From Thalassoglobus polymorphus (lineage in GTDB: Bacteria; Planctomycetota; Planctomycetia; Planctomycetales; Planctomycetaceae), in contig NZ_CP036267.1 of assembly GCF_007744255.1 (NCBI RefSeq), forward strand, positions 4,816,001-4,880,000: DNA of 64,000 bases, given 5' to 3'. A program made the position numbers and the translations under genes. Below, piece by piece: positions 8,207 to 17,570 of this stretch; within the stretch, counting starts at the first letter, position 1; each line of letters opens with the position of its first letter. Below the pieces are notes generated by a model that made no database searches, was not told the origin of the DNA, and worked only from the letters and a program-made list of their open reading frames with translations.

Positions 8207-11200
8207 ATGACTCAGAGTGTACAAACCATGAACTCTCCCGCTCTCGCGAAAAAGTTGATCACCGTGGTCGCTCTCTTTGGAATTTTCATTGTCAGCACGC
8301 TGGCAAGCGGAGCAGAGAAAATTACGTTTAATCAAGACATCAGGCCGATTCTCTCGGACCGATGCTTTCTCTGCCATGGGCCAGATGCGGCAACCCGTGA
8401 AGCTGATTTGCGGTTGGACATCGAAGAAGAAGCATTCAAAGCCTTGGAATTTGGTGCAGGCTCACATGTCATTAAGCCGGGAGATCCTCAGCAGAGTGAA
8501 GTCTTTTTAAGAATTTCGACCGATGATCCCGACACGAAAATGCCGCCGCCAAAGTCGAAAATCGAGCTCACACAAACTCAGATCGACATGATCGGTCAAT
8601 GGATTCAACAGGGAGCGAAATACGAAGGTCACTGGGCTTTTCTTCCTCCCGTGAAAGCGGAGTTCCCTCAAGTGGAACACGAGGACTGGGTCCGCAATGG
8701 AATTGACAGGTTTATTCTGCGACGAATTGAAGAACAGAAACTGCAACCCAATCCGGAAGCTGCAAAGGAAAAACTTCTGCGGCGGGTCAGCTTCGATCTT
8801 ACTGGCCTGCCACCAACTCTCGAAGAACTCGATGCGTTCGCTGCTGACACCTCTAAGAACGCCTACGAAAAGGCTGTTGATCGATTGCTCGCCTCAGAGG
8901 CTTACGGAGAACGGATGGCCTCCGACTGGCTGGATGTCGCGCGCTATAGCGATACGTATGGGTATCAAGTCGACCGGGACCGCCATGTCTGGCCCTGGAG
9001 AGACTGGGTGGTGCGTGCCTTCAACAAGAACATCCCGTACGATCAATTCATCACCGAGCAACTCGCTGGCGACCTCTTACCGAACGCGACCGACGATCAA
9101 ATTCTGGCGACTACGTTCAACCGCCTGCATCCACAAAAAGTCGAAGGTGGCAGCACACCGGAAGAGTTTCGGATTGAGTATGTCGCAGATCGCACCCAAA
9201 CATTCGGAACGGCATTTTTAGGACTCACGCTCGAATGTTGCCGGTGTCACGATCATAAATTCGACCCAATCACTCAAAGCGAGTATTACCAGTTCTCCGC
9301 ATTCTTCGACAACATCGACGAAGCAGGGCTCTACTCGTTCTTCACTCCTGCTGTTCCCACCCCCACATTGCTTCTGGCAAACGATTCACAAAAGAAATCC
9401 ATCGCTGATCTGAAAGCCTCGATCGCAGCTGAAGAAGCCAAGCTGAAAGAGATTGCTGACTCACAGCAGGCTGCATTCCAAACATGGCTCAAAGAGAAAC
9501 CAAAGGTCTCTACTCCTGTTCAAGGGGAGGTCGCATTTCTCGATTTTGAAACGGTTGCCGGACGCAACAAGCAGGTCGACGGAGTCTTCGGTAAAGCAGC
9601 CCAGCTAACCGGTGACGATGCAGTCGGAACCGAAGTCGGCAACTTCAATCGTGCTCAGCCGTTCTCCGTCTCTTTGTGGATGCTTACTCCTGATATCAAA
9701 GACCGCGCGGTCATCTTTCATCGATCCAGAGCCTGGACCGATGCCGGGAGTCGTGGATATCAACTGTTGATCGAAGAGGGCAAGCTGAGTGCTTCGCTGA
9801 TCCATTTCTGGCCTGGGAACGCGATTCGAATTAAAACGAAAGAGCAAATTCCAACCAAACAATGGCAACACGTTGTCATGACTTATGACGGATCGAGCAG
9901 AGCTGCCGGGTTAAAGATTTTCCTTGATGGGATGCCTGCTGATTGCGAAGTTGTTCGCGACAATCTCAGCAAGCAAATCACAGGTGGCGGGGGTGACAAC
10001 ATTGCCATCGGAGAACGGTTCCGTGATCGCGGATTCACGAATGGACTGGTTGATGAGTTTCGAGTCTTTGAGCGTCAAATCACCAGTCAAGAAGTCAGTC
10101 TGTTAAGCCAACGTCCCAACGACACCGACGCAAAGGAAGGGCATGCGGAAGTCGATCTGTACGAGACTTACCTGCACACAGTCAACGAAGCATATCGAGC
10201 ACAACTCGAAACAGTTCAAAAGAAGAGAAGCGAACTTAATACACTCATCGATGGTATCGCAGAGATCATGGTGATGCGTGAGATGAAACAAAAGAAGCCG
10301 ACTTACCGCCTTGCGCGAGGTGCTTATGATGCCCGCGCTGAGAAAGTTTCAGCACAGACTCCAACCATTTTCTTCCCTCTCCCCAATGACGAGCCCCCTA
10401 ATCGGCTCACGCTTTCGAAATGGCTCACCTCCCCCGAGCATCCATTGACCTCGCGCGTGGCAGTGAACCGGATTTGGCAAATGCTTTTCGGTCAGGGATT
10501 AGTGAGAACTCCTGAAGATTTCGGAAGTCAGGGAGAATTGCCGACGCATCCAGAACTTCTCGATTGGTTAGCAGTCGATTTTATCGAAAACGGTTGGGAC
10601 ACGAAGCAGCTGATCAAACTGATCGTCATGTCTGCAACGTACCGCCAATCTTCAGATGTCACACCATTCGCATTGCAAACAGATCCAGAAAACCGTCAAC
10701 TCTCCCGGGCTCCAAACTATCGTTTGCCTGCCGAGATGTTGCGCGACAACGCACTCGCCGTCAGCGGACTCCTTGTCCAGAAACGAGGTGGGGCGCCGGC
10801 AAAACCGTACGAAGTCGAGGTCTCCTTCAAGCCGACAACACGATCCAAAGGAGACGGCCTGTATCGTCGCAGCTTGTACACCTATTGGAAACGAACCGGC
10901 CCCGCTCCAGTAATGATGACACTCGATGCCTCGAAGCGTGAAGTCTGCCGCGTCAAACGCGAACAAACCTCGTCACCACTTCAGGCCTTCGTGATGCTCA
11001 ACGGCCCGCAATTTGTGGAAGCCAGCCGTGGCTTGGCTCAGCGACTGATCCACAAAAATGGTGACGATGTTGAGAAGAGCCTGGTCGACATGTTCCGCAC
11101 CCTCACCAGTCGACAACCGACCGATGAAGAACTTGGCGTCCTGGAAAAATTGTATGACACTCAGCGCAAATTATTCTCAGAACATCCGCAACAAGCGAAG

Positions 11201-11320
11201 GATTATCTGACTGTTGGGGACCTCAAACCGGACGAAAATCTCGACCCATCACATCTAGCAGCCATGACCACAGTCGCCAACGCATTACTGAACTTCGACG
11301 AGTGCGTCATTAAACGCTGA
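8207..11320 (+). CDS. planctomycete PSCyt1/DUF1549-LamG-DUF1553 protein
   Basis: 1037 residues. A signal peptide (residues about 14-36) is followed by a PSCyt1 cytochrome-like domain with the haem-binding motif CFLCH (Cys53, Cys56, His57), then DUF1549 (PSCyt2; [16 protein letters not shown] near 240), then an inserted concanavalin/LamG-like domain (about 440-650; [22 protein letters not shown]), then DUF1553 (PSD1; [19 protein letters not shown] near 745). This set of domains is almost confined to Planctomycetota and relatives and is often paired with a DUF1501 gene, which is absent here. Export and haem binding are inferred; a role in breaking down polysaccharides is only suggested for the family. 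A second in-frame ATG at 8228 is a possible start. Confidence 0.93.
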   Translation: MTQSVQTMNSPALAKKLITVVALFGIFIVSTLASGAEKITFNQDIRPILSDRCFLCHGPDAATREADLRLDIEEEAFKALEFGAGSHVIKPGDPQQSEVFLRISTDDPDTKMPPPKSKIELTQTQIDMIGQWIQQGAKYEGHWAFLPPVKAEFPQVEHEDWVRNGIDRFILRRIEEQKLQPNPEAAKEKLLRRVSFDLTGLPPTLEELDAFAADTSKNAYEKAVDRLLASEAYGERMASDWLDVARYSDTYGYQVDRDRHVWPWRDWVVRAFNKNIPYDQFITEQLAGDLLPNATDDQILATTFNRLHPQKVEGGSTPEEFRIEYVADRTQTFGTAFLGLTLECCRCHDHKFDPITQSEYYQFSAFFDNIDEAGLYSFFTPAVPTPTLLLANDSQKKSIADLKASIAAEEAKLKEIADSQQAAFQTWLKEKPKVSTPVQGEVAFLDFETVAGRNKQVDGVFGKAAQLTGDDAVGTEVGNFNRAQPFSVSLWMLTPDIKDRAVIFHRSRAWTDAGSRGYQLLIEEGKLSASLIHFWPGNAIRIKTKEQIPTKQWQHVVMTYDGSSRAAGLKIFLDGMPADCEVVRDNLSKQITGGGGDNIAIGERFRDRGFTNGLVDEFRVFERQITSQEVSLLSQRPNDTDAKEGHAEVDLYETYLHTVNEAYRAQLETVQKKRSELNTLIDGIAEIMVMREMKQKKPTYRLARGAYDARAEKVSAQTPTIFFPLPNDEPPNRLTLSKWLTSPEHPLTSRVAVNRIWQMLFGQGLVRTPEDFGSQGELPTHPELLDWLAVDFIENGWDTKQLIKLIVMSATYRQSSDVTPFALQTDPENRQLSRAPNYRLPAEMLRDNALAVSGLLVQKRGGAPAKPYEVEVSFKPTTRSKGDGLYRRSLYTYWKRTGPAPVMMTLDASKREVCRVKREQTSSPLQAFVMLNGPQFVEASRGLAQRLIHKNGDDVEKSLVDMFRTLTSRQPTDEELGVLEKLYDTQRKLFSEHPQQAKDYLTVGDLKPDENLDPSHLAAMTTVANALLNFDECVIKR

Positions 11321-11406
11321 ACCAGAAGACTCTGTGAAATACGAAAGTCCTGGAACCGAAAAAAGGCCTCTTGATTGCCCTTGCCCCTTCGGGATACAAT
11401 GTTCGC

Positions 11407-11979
11407 ATGCACCAAATTCTGGCTAGCTTCTGCTCCTTGCTGATCCTCCTTACGGGGTTCCCCCTGTTTGGTGTGGAGACAGAGCTTTCGTGCATCGATG
11501 GAGCCTCGGCTGCACACGCAACCAGCGACACTGAGACAGGTAGCTGTTGTTCTAACGATGCAGGTGGCTGTACGAGTTCCTGTTGTGCTAGCGCCTTCAA
11601 ATCTATTTTGACAGGTTTCACATCAAATCGTGCTTCTCAGGAATGCTGTGCTGTGGTCTTACATGACGCTGCACCACATCATTCAACAACGAAAAACACT
11701 GCACTCAGCGACTTAACTCTCAATGTGTCGACACCGAGGGACACATCCTTACAGAATCTGCAACATCCCGAGAGCTCCGATTCACCTCAGACACCCGAAT
11801 CTTCATCGGAATGTCCCTGTTCGACTGGAGATTGTTGTTGCTCAACGAGTACTTCGATCTCATTTCTGGAAACTCAGTCATCACTCACAGCGACCATCGT
11901 AATCAGTCAAATTGACTTAGATAGCGATGCTCTACAGAGCCGTGGTGAGCACCCTTCTCCTCCACCTCCGAGAGTGTGA
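11407..11979 (+). CDS. exported cysteine-rich protein of unknown function
   Basis: 190 residues from the ATG at 11407, which begins directly with a signal peptide (MHQILASFCSLLILLTGF). An in-frame start at 11371 adds 12 unlikely residues. The mature protein has cysteine clusters: SCCSNDAGGC and SSCCAS near residues 40-55, ECC near 80, and CPCSTGDCCCS near 145, separated by Ser/Thr/His-rich stretches with a SPPPPRV tail. No enzyme motif is visible. It lies 95 bases before a second cysteine-pair protein on the same strand, so the two are probably functionally linked; metal binding or disulphide-rich surface structure are both possible. Confidence 0.65.
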   Translation: MHQILASFCSLLILLTGFPLFGVETELSCIDGASAAHATSDTETGSCCSNDAGGCTSSCCASAFKSILTGFTSNRASQECCAVVLHDAAPHHSTTKNTALSDLTLNVSTPRDTSLQNLQHPESSDSPQTPESSSECPCSTGDCCCSTSTSISFLETQSSLTATIVISQIDLDSDALQSRGEHPSPPPPRV

Positions 11980-12074
11980 ACGCAAGAGACTTCTTGTCCA
12001 TTCGTGTATGCGAATGACTTTGCGTTTTTGAGCCAAACTCATGGCTCACCAATCACATTTTCTGGAGATATTCC

Positions 12075-12404
12075 ATGTTACGCCAATTACTGGTTCTAAG
12101 TTCCGTTGCCTTCCTGGCAGCGATGATTTCACTCGGCATGAACTCAACAACTGTTGCAGGAACTGCAACACCTTGTGTGAGTTGCGTTGATTGCTCCTGT
12201 ACCGATTGCGGTAGCTGCTCCGTTTGCACTGCAGGTTTGCCCTGCTGTGCTGAAGGAAGCGAATGCTGTGACGCAGCAAGTGAGTGCTGTGTCGCTGCAA
12301 CTCCCGACTGCTGTGTTCCAGGCGCACTCTGCTGTGTTGCCGATGCTCCATGCTGTGAGGAAAATTCCGCAGCATGCTGCGAAGGTGGAGCTTGCTGCAA
12401 GTAA
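12075..12404 (+). CDS. exported Cys-Cys repeat protein, metallothionein-like
   Basis: 109 residues. TGGAGA lies 10 bases before the ATG. Residues 1-29 form a signal peptide (MLRQLLVLSSVAFLAAMISL, ending near VAG). The mature 80 residues carry 23 cysteines. First comes a stretch of seven single cysteines spaced mostly CxxC (CVSCVDCSCTDCGSC), then eight Cys-Cys pairs separated by 5,5,6,5,5,6 and 4 residues. Spacers are small and acidic (AEGSE, DAASE, EGGA). The frame is clearly coding because the repeat is regular in protein but varied in codons. It could bind metal ions or form a disulphide ladder. A terminator follows 110 bases downstream. Confidence 0.8.
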   Translation: MLRQLLVLSSVAFLAAMISLGMNSTTVAGTATPCVSCVDCSCTDCGSCSVCTAGLPCCAEGSECCDAASECCVAATPDCCVPGALCCVADAPCCEENSAACCEGGACCK

Positions 12405-12511
12405 GGAACCTGCCAGCAATGAACGATTGATTCAGGTCTTAAGAGGACAAAGCTAGGTATTCGTACCAGTCCTTAAGAGTGAACTGAAAGCGAATCGTTC
12501 TCGACTCTCTT

Positions 12512-12554
12512 TTCCTCCTCCAGGTCCACCGTGGATCTGGGGGAGGATTTTTTT
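12512..12554 (+). terminator. rho-independent terminator
   Basis: Stem TCCTCCTCCAGGTCCA (12513-12528) with TGGATCTGGGGGAGGA (12531-12546), including G-T pairs, then a run of seven T. It closes the cysteine-rich gene pair. Confidence 0.8.
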
Positions 12555-12570
12555 GAAACGTCAATCGCTT

Positions 12571-12650
12571 TCCTTAAGTTGGCGTTTGTGTTTTGCATTC
12601 TAGCGAAGAGTCCATGAAGACATGAAACTAAGGTCATGCGAAATTGGCCT
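12571..12650 (+). repeat. possible remnant of a family B repeat
   Basis: Weak resemblance to subtype B2 (GTTGGCGTTTGTGTTTTGCAT, then CTAGCGAAGAGTCCATGAAG). Too diverged to be sure. Confidence 0.25.
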
Positions 12651-12665
12651 CGCGGAGTTCATGAC

Positions 12666-13853
12666 TCATGTCGCTGAGCGATCAACATCGAAGCTGAGCG
12701 GGTTTTCGGACCGTGGATCAACAACACGTAACGACACGTTTCCATCCAGAACATCGGTCAAAATTTTCCCGCAAACTTCTCCTCGCCAGCCTTCGAGAAG
12801 CTTCGGCGTTTTCCCCCGTTGATTGTCGAAGACATGCCAGCGGACAAGTTCCTTCAAATCCGAAGTTGTCCCCACAAGCGGCATCGAAATCCCCAATTCC
12901 TGACAGCGATTGGCGAGGGCTAAGCCTAAAATTCTCGCGAGAACTTCATCCTGCGAGGGGTACTGTTTCCCCCTTTTCTTTGGAGGCAAGTCTTCCTCAG
13001 AGATCTGAATTGACTGTTTCACCACAGATAAGATCTCTTGAGCATGCTGCTGGTAATCGCGACGATTCATGTCGCGAACCATGTTGAGATCTTTCAGCGT
13101 TTTCGGCTGCCGCTTGGCAACATCGATTAGAAGATCATCGCGGAGGACCCTGCGAGGCGGCTTATTCTTTTCGAAAGCAACCTGGTCCCGCCACTGAAAT
13201 AACGCTTTCGCTGTCGCCATATCGCGCCGACTCAATCGAGAAAAGCCCGAAAGTCGAAGCCACCCTTCTCGCTGTTCCTCAGCGAAGACATCTTCCACGA
13301 ATCGTTCGAATTCGGCTTCAGCCCAGGAGAGTCGATTTAATTCATTCAGCGATTGTTGTTGAGTCTCCCAGATTTCAATCAGATGATGAACATCTTCCAG
13401 AGCGTATTGAATTTGCTTCTCGGCAAGTGGTCGACGCTCCCAGTCGGTTCGCGTTTCTTTGCCATGCTTCACCGACGTATTCAAGACGCGGTTCACCAAA
13501 TTCGTGTGAGAGATCGGAAAGCCGCGTGAACGGAGCCCTTCGGCAATTTGCACATCCAGCAACTTTCGTGGACGTTTGCGAATTGCGAACTGACAGAAGC
13601 GTACTTCTTCACGCCCGCCATGGATCACGACTGTCGTTTTGTCGTCCGCCATGATTTCCCACCACTTTGAGAGATCCTTGACTTCGAACGGGTCGACGCC
13701 CGCAATCACATCGTCAAAGGCGAACTGCAATAAACAAAGTCTCGGTCGATAATACGACTCTGAGGAGAACTCTGTGTCAAAAGCAACAATGCCCGCTTGC
13801 TCGATTTTTTCGCAAAGTTGATCGAACTCGGACTGGCGAGTAATGAGTGTCAC
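12666..13853 (-). CDS. rnd: ribonuclease D
   Basis: 395 residues from a GTG start. A DEDDy 3'-5' exonuclease that trims the 3' ends of tRNA precursors and other RNAs. Exo I is FDTEF (near residue 24), Exo II lies in VIHGGREEVRF and the downstream region LLDVQIAEGL, and Exo III is YALEDVHHL. An HRDC-like nucleic-acid-binding region follows (WRDQVAFEKNKPPRRVLRDD near 215), then a less conserved tail. Length matches bacterial RNase D. It is divergent from the gene at 14161, with about 300 bases between. Confidence 0.93.
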   Translation of the reverse strand: MTLITRQSEFDQLCEKIEQAGIVAFDTEFSSESYYRPRLCLLQFAFDDVIAGVDPFEVKDLSKWWEIMADDKTTVVIHGGREEVRFCQFAIRKRPRKLLDVQIAEGLRSRGFPISHTNLVNRVLNTSVKHGKETRTDWERRPLAEKQIQYALEDVHHLIEIWETQQQSLNELNRLSWAEAEFERFVEDVFAEEQREGWLRLSGFSRLSRRDMATAKALFQWRDQVAFEKNKPPRRVLRDDLLIDVAKRQPKTLKDLNMVRDMNRRDYQQHAQEILSVVKQSIQISEEDLPPKKRGKQYPSQDEVLARILGLALANRCQELGISMPLVGTTSDLKELVRWHVFDNQRGKTPKLLEGWRGEVCGKILTDVLDGNVSLRVVDPRSENPLSFDVDRSAT

Positions 13854-14160
13854 GGGAATAGTTTCGGTCGGAAGTGATGTCGAACAGGAGGGCGACTCGC
13901 CTCAGAGTAGGAAAGTGTGCAATTCTTGGCAACATTTCCAAGCAATCTTTCACAAAGACTTATCCGAAGAAGCGGTATTCATCAACCGGCATCCCGCATG
14001 CCCGTCACTGCGGAAACGCCCATTCAGTACGTTTGAGAGGCTGCAAGGAACATTTTCAAAAGCAAGCAGACAACGTACAGTAGTGATGGAGAGGACGGTC
14101 AATGCCGTGCTCAAGAAAAGAAGACTTCAGTCCAAGCAATAAAAATCTAAAGTACGAACA
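13854..14160. other. divergent promoter region
   Basis: Lies between rnd (minus) and the EEP-family gene (plus). A 99-codon open frame overlapping the start of rnd shows no family features. No hairpin or repeat stands out. Confidence 0.4.
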
Positions 14161-15114
14161 ATGATGCAAATGTTTACGCGATATCAATGCCGAGCACTTC
14201 TGATTCTGCTCACATTCACAGGGAGTTCAGTAGCTGACGAGCCTCAAACACTTCGAGTCATGACATTTAATCTCTGGGTTGGAGGAGAGGCGGGAGGTCA
14301 GCCGCTTTCCAAAAGTGCGGAGGTCATCCAAAAGGCCGGAGCCGATGTCGTGGGACTTCAAGAGACAGCGGGAAAGGTGCAAGCAGGAAAGCGTCTGGAT
14401 CGAGCAAAAGAACTGGCTGAGATCCTCGGATGGAATTACCTCAACCAAAACGGACGAACCGCAATCATTAGCCGATTTCCAATTCTCAGATCGACTCCGA
14501 ACAAATGGGGAGCGGAAATTCAGCTTCCATCGAAACAAACAATTTTCCTATTCAACGCCCATCTTGCCCATGCACCGTATCAACCGTATCAACTTCTGAA
14601 TATCCCCTACCACAATGGGGCATTTCTCAAGACCGAACAAGAAGCCATCGCAGCAGCCAAGGCTGCAAGAGGAGAGCAAGTACAGCAGCTACTCTCCGAA
14701 ATCAACACGTTTCAAAAGCTGAACCTTCCAATGTTTGTCACCGGCGACTTCAATGAACCGTCGCACCTCGATTGGACCGCTGAAACAGTTGAAGCAGAGC
14801 AGTCTCCCATATCCGTCCGCTGGCCCAGCACGGAAGCGGTCTTGGCTGCTGGCTTTGTAGACGGGTATCGTGTTGCTCATCCCGACCCTGTCAAAAAGAG
14901 GGGTTTGACATGGACTCCGCTCACCAAAGTGACTGACCCGAAAGACCGCCACGACCGAATCGATTTCGTAATGTGCTCAACGAAAAGAGCGCGTGTCACC
15001 GAGGCAAAAATTATTGGGGAATCCAAACAGTACGCGGACATCGTCGTTGAGAATTATCCGTCGGATCATCGCGCAGTGGTCGTTGAAGTGAAACTGCTCC
15101 ACGAACCGAAATAA
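14161..15114 (+). CDS. secreted endonuclease/exonuclease/phosphatase-family protein
   Basis: 317 residues. A signal peptide covers about residues 1-24 (ALLILLTFTGSSVADE). The rest is an EEP (DNase I-like) fold: MTFNLWVGG with the metal-ligand Asn, VGLQET with the catalytic Glu, VTGDFNEPSHLDW with the Asp/Asn pair, DRIDFV, and the C-terminal SDHRAVV with the catalytic His. All catalytic positions are kept, so it should be an active Mg-dependent hydrolase. The substrate may be nucleic acid, a phospholipid or another phosphate ester. In-frame starts at 14164 and 14170 are also possible. Confidence 0.88.
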   Translation: MMQMFTRYQCRALLILLTFTGSSVADEPQTLRVMTFNLWVGGEAGGQPLSKSAEVIQKAGADVVGLQETAGKVQAGKRLDRAKELAEILGWNYLNQNGRTAIISRFPILRSTPNKWGAEIQLPSKQTIFLFNAHLAHAPYQPYQLLNIPYHNGAFLKTEQEAIAAAKAARGEQVQQLLSEINTFQKLNLPMFVTGDFNEPSHLDWTAETVEAEQSPISVRWPSTEAVLAAGFVDGYRVAHPDPVKKRGLTWTPLTKVTDPKDRHDRIDFVMCSTKRARVTEAKIIGESKQYADIVVENYPSDHRAVVVEVKLLHEPK

Positions 15115-15212
15115 GCTTCCGCTCAACCGGAGCGGTCTTAGCAAAAATCTGCACTCTCATAAAATCTCTCTCGTCTCCAGAAAAGAAAGGAGCGACAGAG
15201 CCACGTCAATCG

Positions 15213-15324
15213 CTAAAGCGTATTCAATGTTTTTCGTGCCCGTTAAGCTCGCTTTCAAGACTTCATAGACTGCTCACCACGAGGGAGAACGCGAACGCCA
15301 ACTCAAAAAACTTAGAGCAGGCTA
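15213..15324 (-). repeat. family B repeat (subtype B2), inverted
   Basis: On the minus strand it reads CTCCCTCGTGGTGAGCAGTC, TATGAAGTCTTGAAAG, AACGGGCACG and AACATTGAATACGCTTTAG, matching the 8098 and 49145 copies. It begins within a few bases of the TGA stop of bioF, and TAGCCTGCTCTAAG is the first part. Confidence 0.65.
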
Positions 15325-15325
15325 A

Positions 15326-16510
15326 TCAATTGCCGCGCAATTGATGAAAGCTCTCCAGCAAGCAGCGAAGTCCAGCCTCTGCATGGGCTGAGCTAATCGA
15401 AATTCGTAAACGAGCTGTCCCTTTGGAGACTGTCGGTGGGCGAATTGCAGCAACGAGAACTCCGAGCGCCTGAAGCTCAGAAGCCAGATGAATGGTTCGT
15501 TCAGCCTCGCCGATAATCACAGGAATAATCGGACCGATTACGCTTTCTGGTACAGTCCAACCTTGCGACTGAAGCTCAAGTTTGATGTTCTCTGATCGGG
15601 AAAGTAAATCTCTTCGCAGTCTTGGTTGGCTCTGAATCCTCTCCAGCGAGGCAAGTGCAGCCGCGCAAAGAACTGGAGAAAGTGCTGTCGAAAACATACT
15701 GGTGCGCGACGTGCTCCACAGCCAGTCACATAAGTTTTTGGAACCCGCAACAAATCCCCCCTGGGCACCGACTGCTTTGCTAAGTGTGCCGACAGAAAGG
15801 ATGTTCTCCGATTTCACCTGCTGAGCTTCCAGTAACCCCGAGCCCCGCTCCCCAAAAACTCCCGTCGCATGAGCTTCATCAACCAGAAGCATCGCGTCAT
15901 ACTCCTCAGCAAGTTTTGCGAGATCGCTCAAAGGAGCCACATCTCCGTCCATGCTGAAGAGTGAATCTGTGACGATCAGTCGGCGCCGAAAATTACCAGA
16001 CTTCTCCAACTCCTTGCGAAGCGTCGAGAGTTCGCAATGCGGATAAACACGAAAGCGGGCCCGCGAATGCCTTGCTCCATCGATTAGGCTGGCATGGTTG
16101 AGCCGGTCACAAAAGACGACATCCTCCGGACCGACTAATGATGTCACCGCCCCGAAATTGGCTGCGAAACCGGTCGGAAACAGAATCGCAGCTTCCGTCC
16201 CTTTGAATTCCGCAAGTCGTTTTTCCAGCTTCGAATGCAATGGTGTGCGACCAGTCACGAGCGCACTGGCTCGGGCTCCAATCCCAGTTCCATTTTTCAA
16301 CTCATCTATCACGGCAGTCGTGACGATGGGATCATCAGCCAAGCCGAGATAGTCGTTCCCGGAAAAATTCCACAACTTCTGGCCATCAACTTCACATCGC
16401 CCCCCCGAGAGGGGTTGAACCTTCCTCCGCGACCGAATGAGTGACTGCTCTTCCAGCGAGTGAAGTTCGTCAGCAATCCAGTCAAAAGGAGAAGTCATAC
16501 TCTCGGTCAT
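15326..16510 (-). CDS. bioF: 8-amino-7-oxononanoate synthase family (alpha-oxoamine synthase)
   Basis: About 394 residues from MTESMTSPF. The frame is open further upstream, but those codons lie in a family A repeat, so I exclude them; the ATG at 16498 is an alternative. A fold-type I PLP enzyme: NFSGNDYLGLA at the N-terminus, GTGIGARASALVTGRT, the PLP-ring stacking HASLID, LVDEAHATGVFGERG with the PLP-binding Asp, and the Schiff-base lysine in VGTLSKAVGAQGG. BioF condenses pimeloyl-ACP or pimeloyl-CoA with alanine for biotin synthesis. Glycine C-acetyltransferase is the main alternative, since no other bio gene is nearby. Confidence 0.87.
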   Translation of the reverse strand: MTESMTSPFDWIADELHSLEEQSLIRSRRKVQPLSGGRCEVDGQKLWNFSGNDYLGLADDPIVTTAVIDELKNGTGIGARASALVTGRTPLHSKLEKRLAEFKGTEAAILFPTGFAANFGAVTSLVGPEDVVFCDRLNHASLIDGARHSRARFRVYPHCELSTLRKELEKSGNFRRRLIVTDSLFSMDGDVAPLSDLAKLAEEYDAMLLVDEAHATGVFGERGSGLLEAQQVKSENILSVGTLSKAVGAQGGFVAGSKNLCDWLWSTSRTSMFSTALSPVLCAAALASLERIQSQPRLRRDLLSRSENIKLELQSQGWTVPESVIGPIIPVIIGEAERTIHLASELQALGVLVAAIRPPTVSKGTARLRISISSAHAEAGLRCLLESFHQLRGN

Positions 16511-16539
16511 TAAAGATGATGGTGAAACACGAAAGTCTT

Positions 16540-16621
16540 CTAGAACCAGTCCGAAAACCTCTGGAATAGCCGCTTTTCTCAACGTTTGAGAGAGCAAATT
16601 CAATTTTCAGGATCAGTTCTA
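16540..16621 (+). repeat. family A palindromic repeat
   Basis: 82 bases. Left end TAGAACCAGTCCGAAAACC, centre TCTCAACGTTTGAGA (a palindrome), right end TTTTCAGGATCAGTTCTA. The ends are imperfect inverted repeats of each other. The right-end CTA, read on the minus strand, is the TAG stop of the membrane protein gene at 16619. Confidence 0.85.
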
Positions 16622-17170
16622 AGAGACTTGGGAATCGCTCAGGCCGCGTTCTTTTCTCACCTTGAGAACTTCCTGATAAACGGCGTCGACCACACCGGAG
16701 TTTTCAGTGATTGCGAAGTACTGAATAACATTGACCAAAAGATTCGCCAGCAGCAAGCTGAGAGCGAGCGTAAAATGAATTGTCGCTCCGTACTCCATTT
16801 GCGTATTTGAAGCAGGATCAGCGATGGCTCCGAATGCTCCGGTGATCAGAATCAAACAGAGGCAGAGCATCATTCCCGGGAGGACTTTGTATTTCAGCTT
16901 CATGTTATGATTGCGGGCATCCCCGTCAAACTGATAGGCCTCACTCGTTTCCTGAATCCAGCGGCCAGTCCCCATGAAGTACGTCAACACGAGCGCATGG
17001 ACAAATAGAACAAATGATGACGTCGCCAAAGCAAACAGGAAGTGGAATGACACTCCTTGCCGAGCGACCTCAGAAAGTGAACTGGCATCCTCGATCCGCC
17101 ATCCCAGCCAGATCGTGATCAGAAGTGCCACGTTTCCAAGGCTGGCTACAAACAGAAAAATCTGGTTCAC
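16619..17170 (-). CDS. four-helix membrane protein of unknown function
   Basis: 183 residues from a GTG start with GGAGAA six bases upstream. Four hydrophobic segments at about 3-22, 42-66, 97-118 and 128-150. Histidines sit in or near the membrane (FHFLFAL, VHALVL, ATIHFTL), so haem or metal binding is conceivable but not shown. The C-terminal tail is charged. The TAG stop is the first three bases of a family A repeat. The CPXCG zinc-ribbon gene lies 48 bases upstream on the same strand and bioF lies downstream across the repeat. Confidence 0.75.
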   Translation of the reverse strand: MNQIFLFVASLGNVALLITIWLGWRIEDASSLSEVARQGVSFHFLFALATSSFVLFVHALVLTYFMGTGRWIQETSEAYQFDGDARNHNMKLKYKVLPGMMLCLCLILITGAFGAIADPASNTQMEYGATIHFTLALSLLLANLLVNVIQYFAITENSGVVDAVYQEVLKVRKERGLSDSQVS

Positions 17171-17218
17171 TTGTTTCTCCAGAAGCCATGTGACTTCATT
17201 CGTAATTGACGTCTGAAA

Positions 17219-17401
17219 TTATTCTCGCTCAGCCCGACAGTGGACTTCGCCATCGGGTTGAATTTCAACTCGAATCACCATCGGGCAACAACAGACGGGA
17301 CAGTCTTCAACAAACTCCTGATCCCGACCTTGCGTCAGATCAACAGGAATCACGACTTCTTCGCCGCATGATGCGCAGCTGTAACTCGCTTCTTCATTCA
17401 T
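17219..17401 (-). CDS. CPXCG-type cysteine-rich zinc-ribbon protein
   Basis: 60 residues. Two knuckles, SCASCGEEVVIPVDL and DCPVCCCPM, match the small CPXCG Cys-rich family, whose members are 55-70 residues long. The first half has the typical acidic ending and QGRDQEFVEDCPVC pattern. Probably binds one zinc ion; the biological role is not known. It is probably cotranscribed with the four-helix membrane protein 48 bases downstream. Confidence 0.85.
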   Translation of the reverse strand: MNEEASYSCASCGEEVVIPVDLTQGRDQEFVEDCPVCCCPMVIRVEIQPDGEVHCRAERE

Positions 17402-17570
17402 GGCGTAGGCTGAAATGATCGAGGGTCATATGATCCGGGGACGAGCGTCGTTGCATTCTGTCTTTGTCGACTGGCTGGCCTGACACTTCGCAGTCATGAA
17501 TCGTTTCAGGTGATGATAATCAGCAAAGCGAAAGATCGGCACACCCAGCGATGACATTCTCAATAATCGA

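Noticed and set aside
12053-12419. Overlapping frames opposite the Cys-pair gene
   Set aside because: Gln/Ser- or Ala/Thr-rich shadows caused by the repeated TGC/TGT codons.
16511-16603. N-terminal extension of bioF
   Set aside because: These codons lie in a family A repeat; similar text is read from the copy near 37919.
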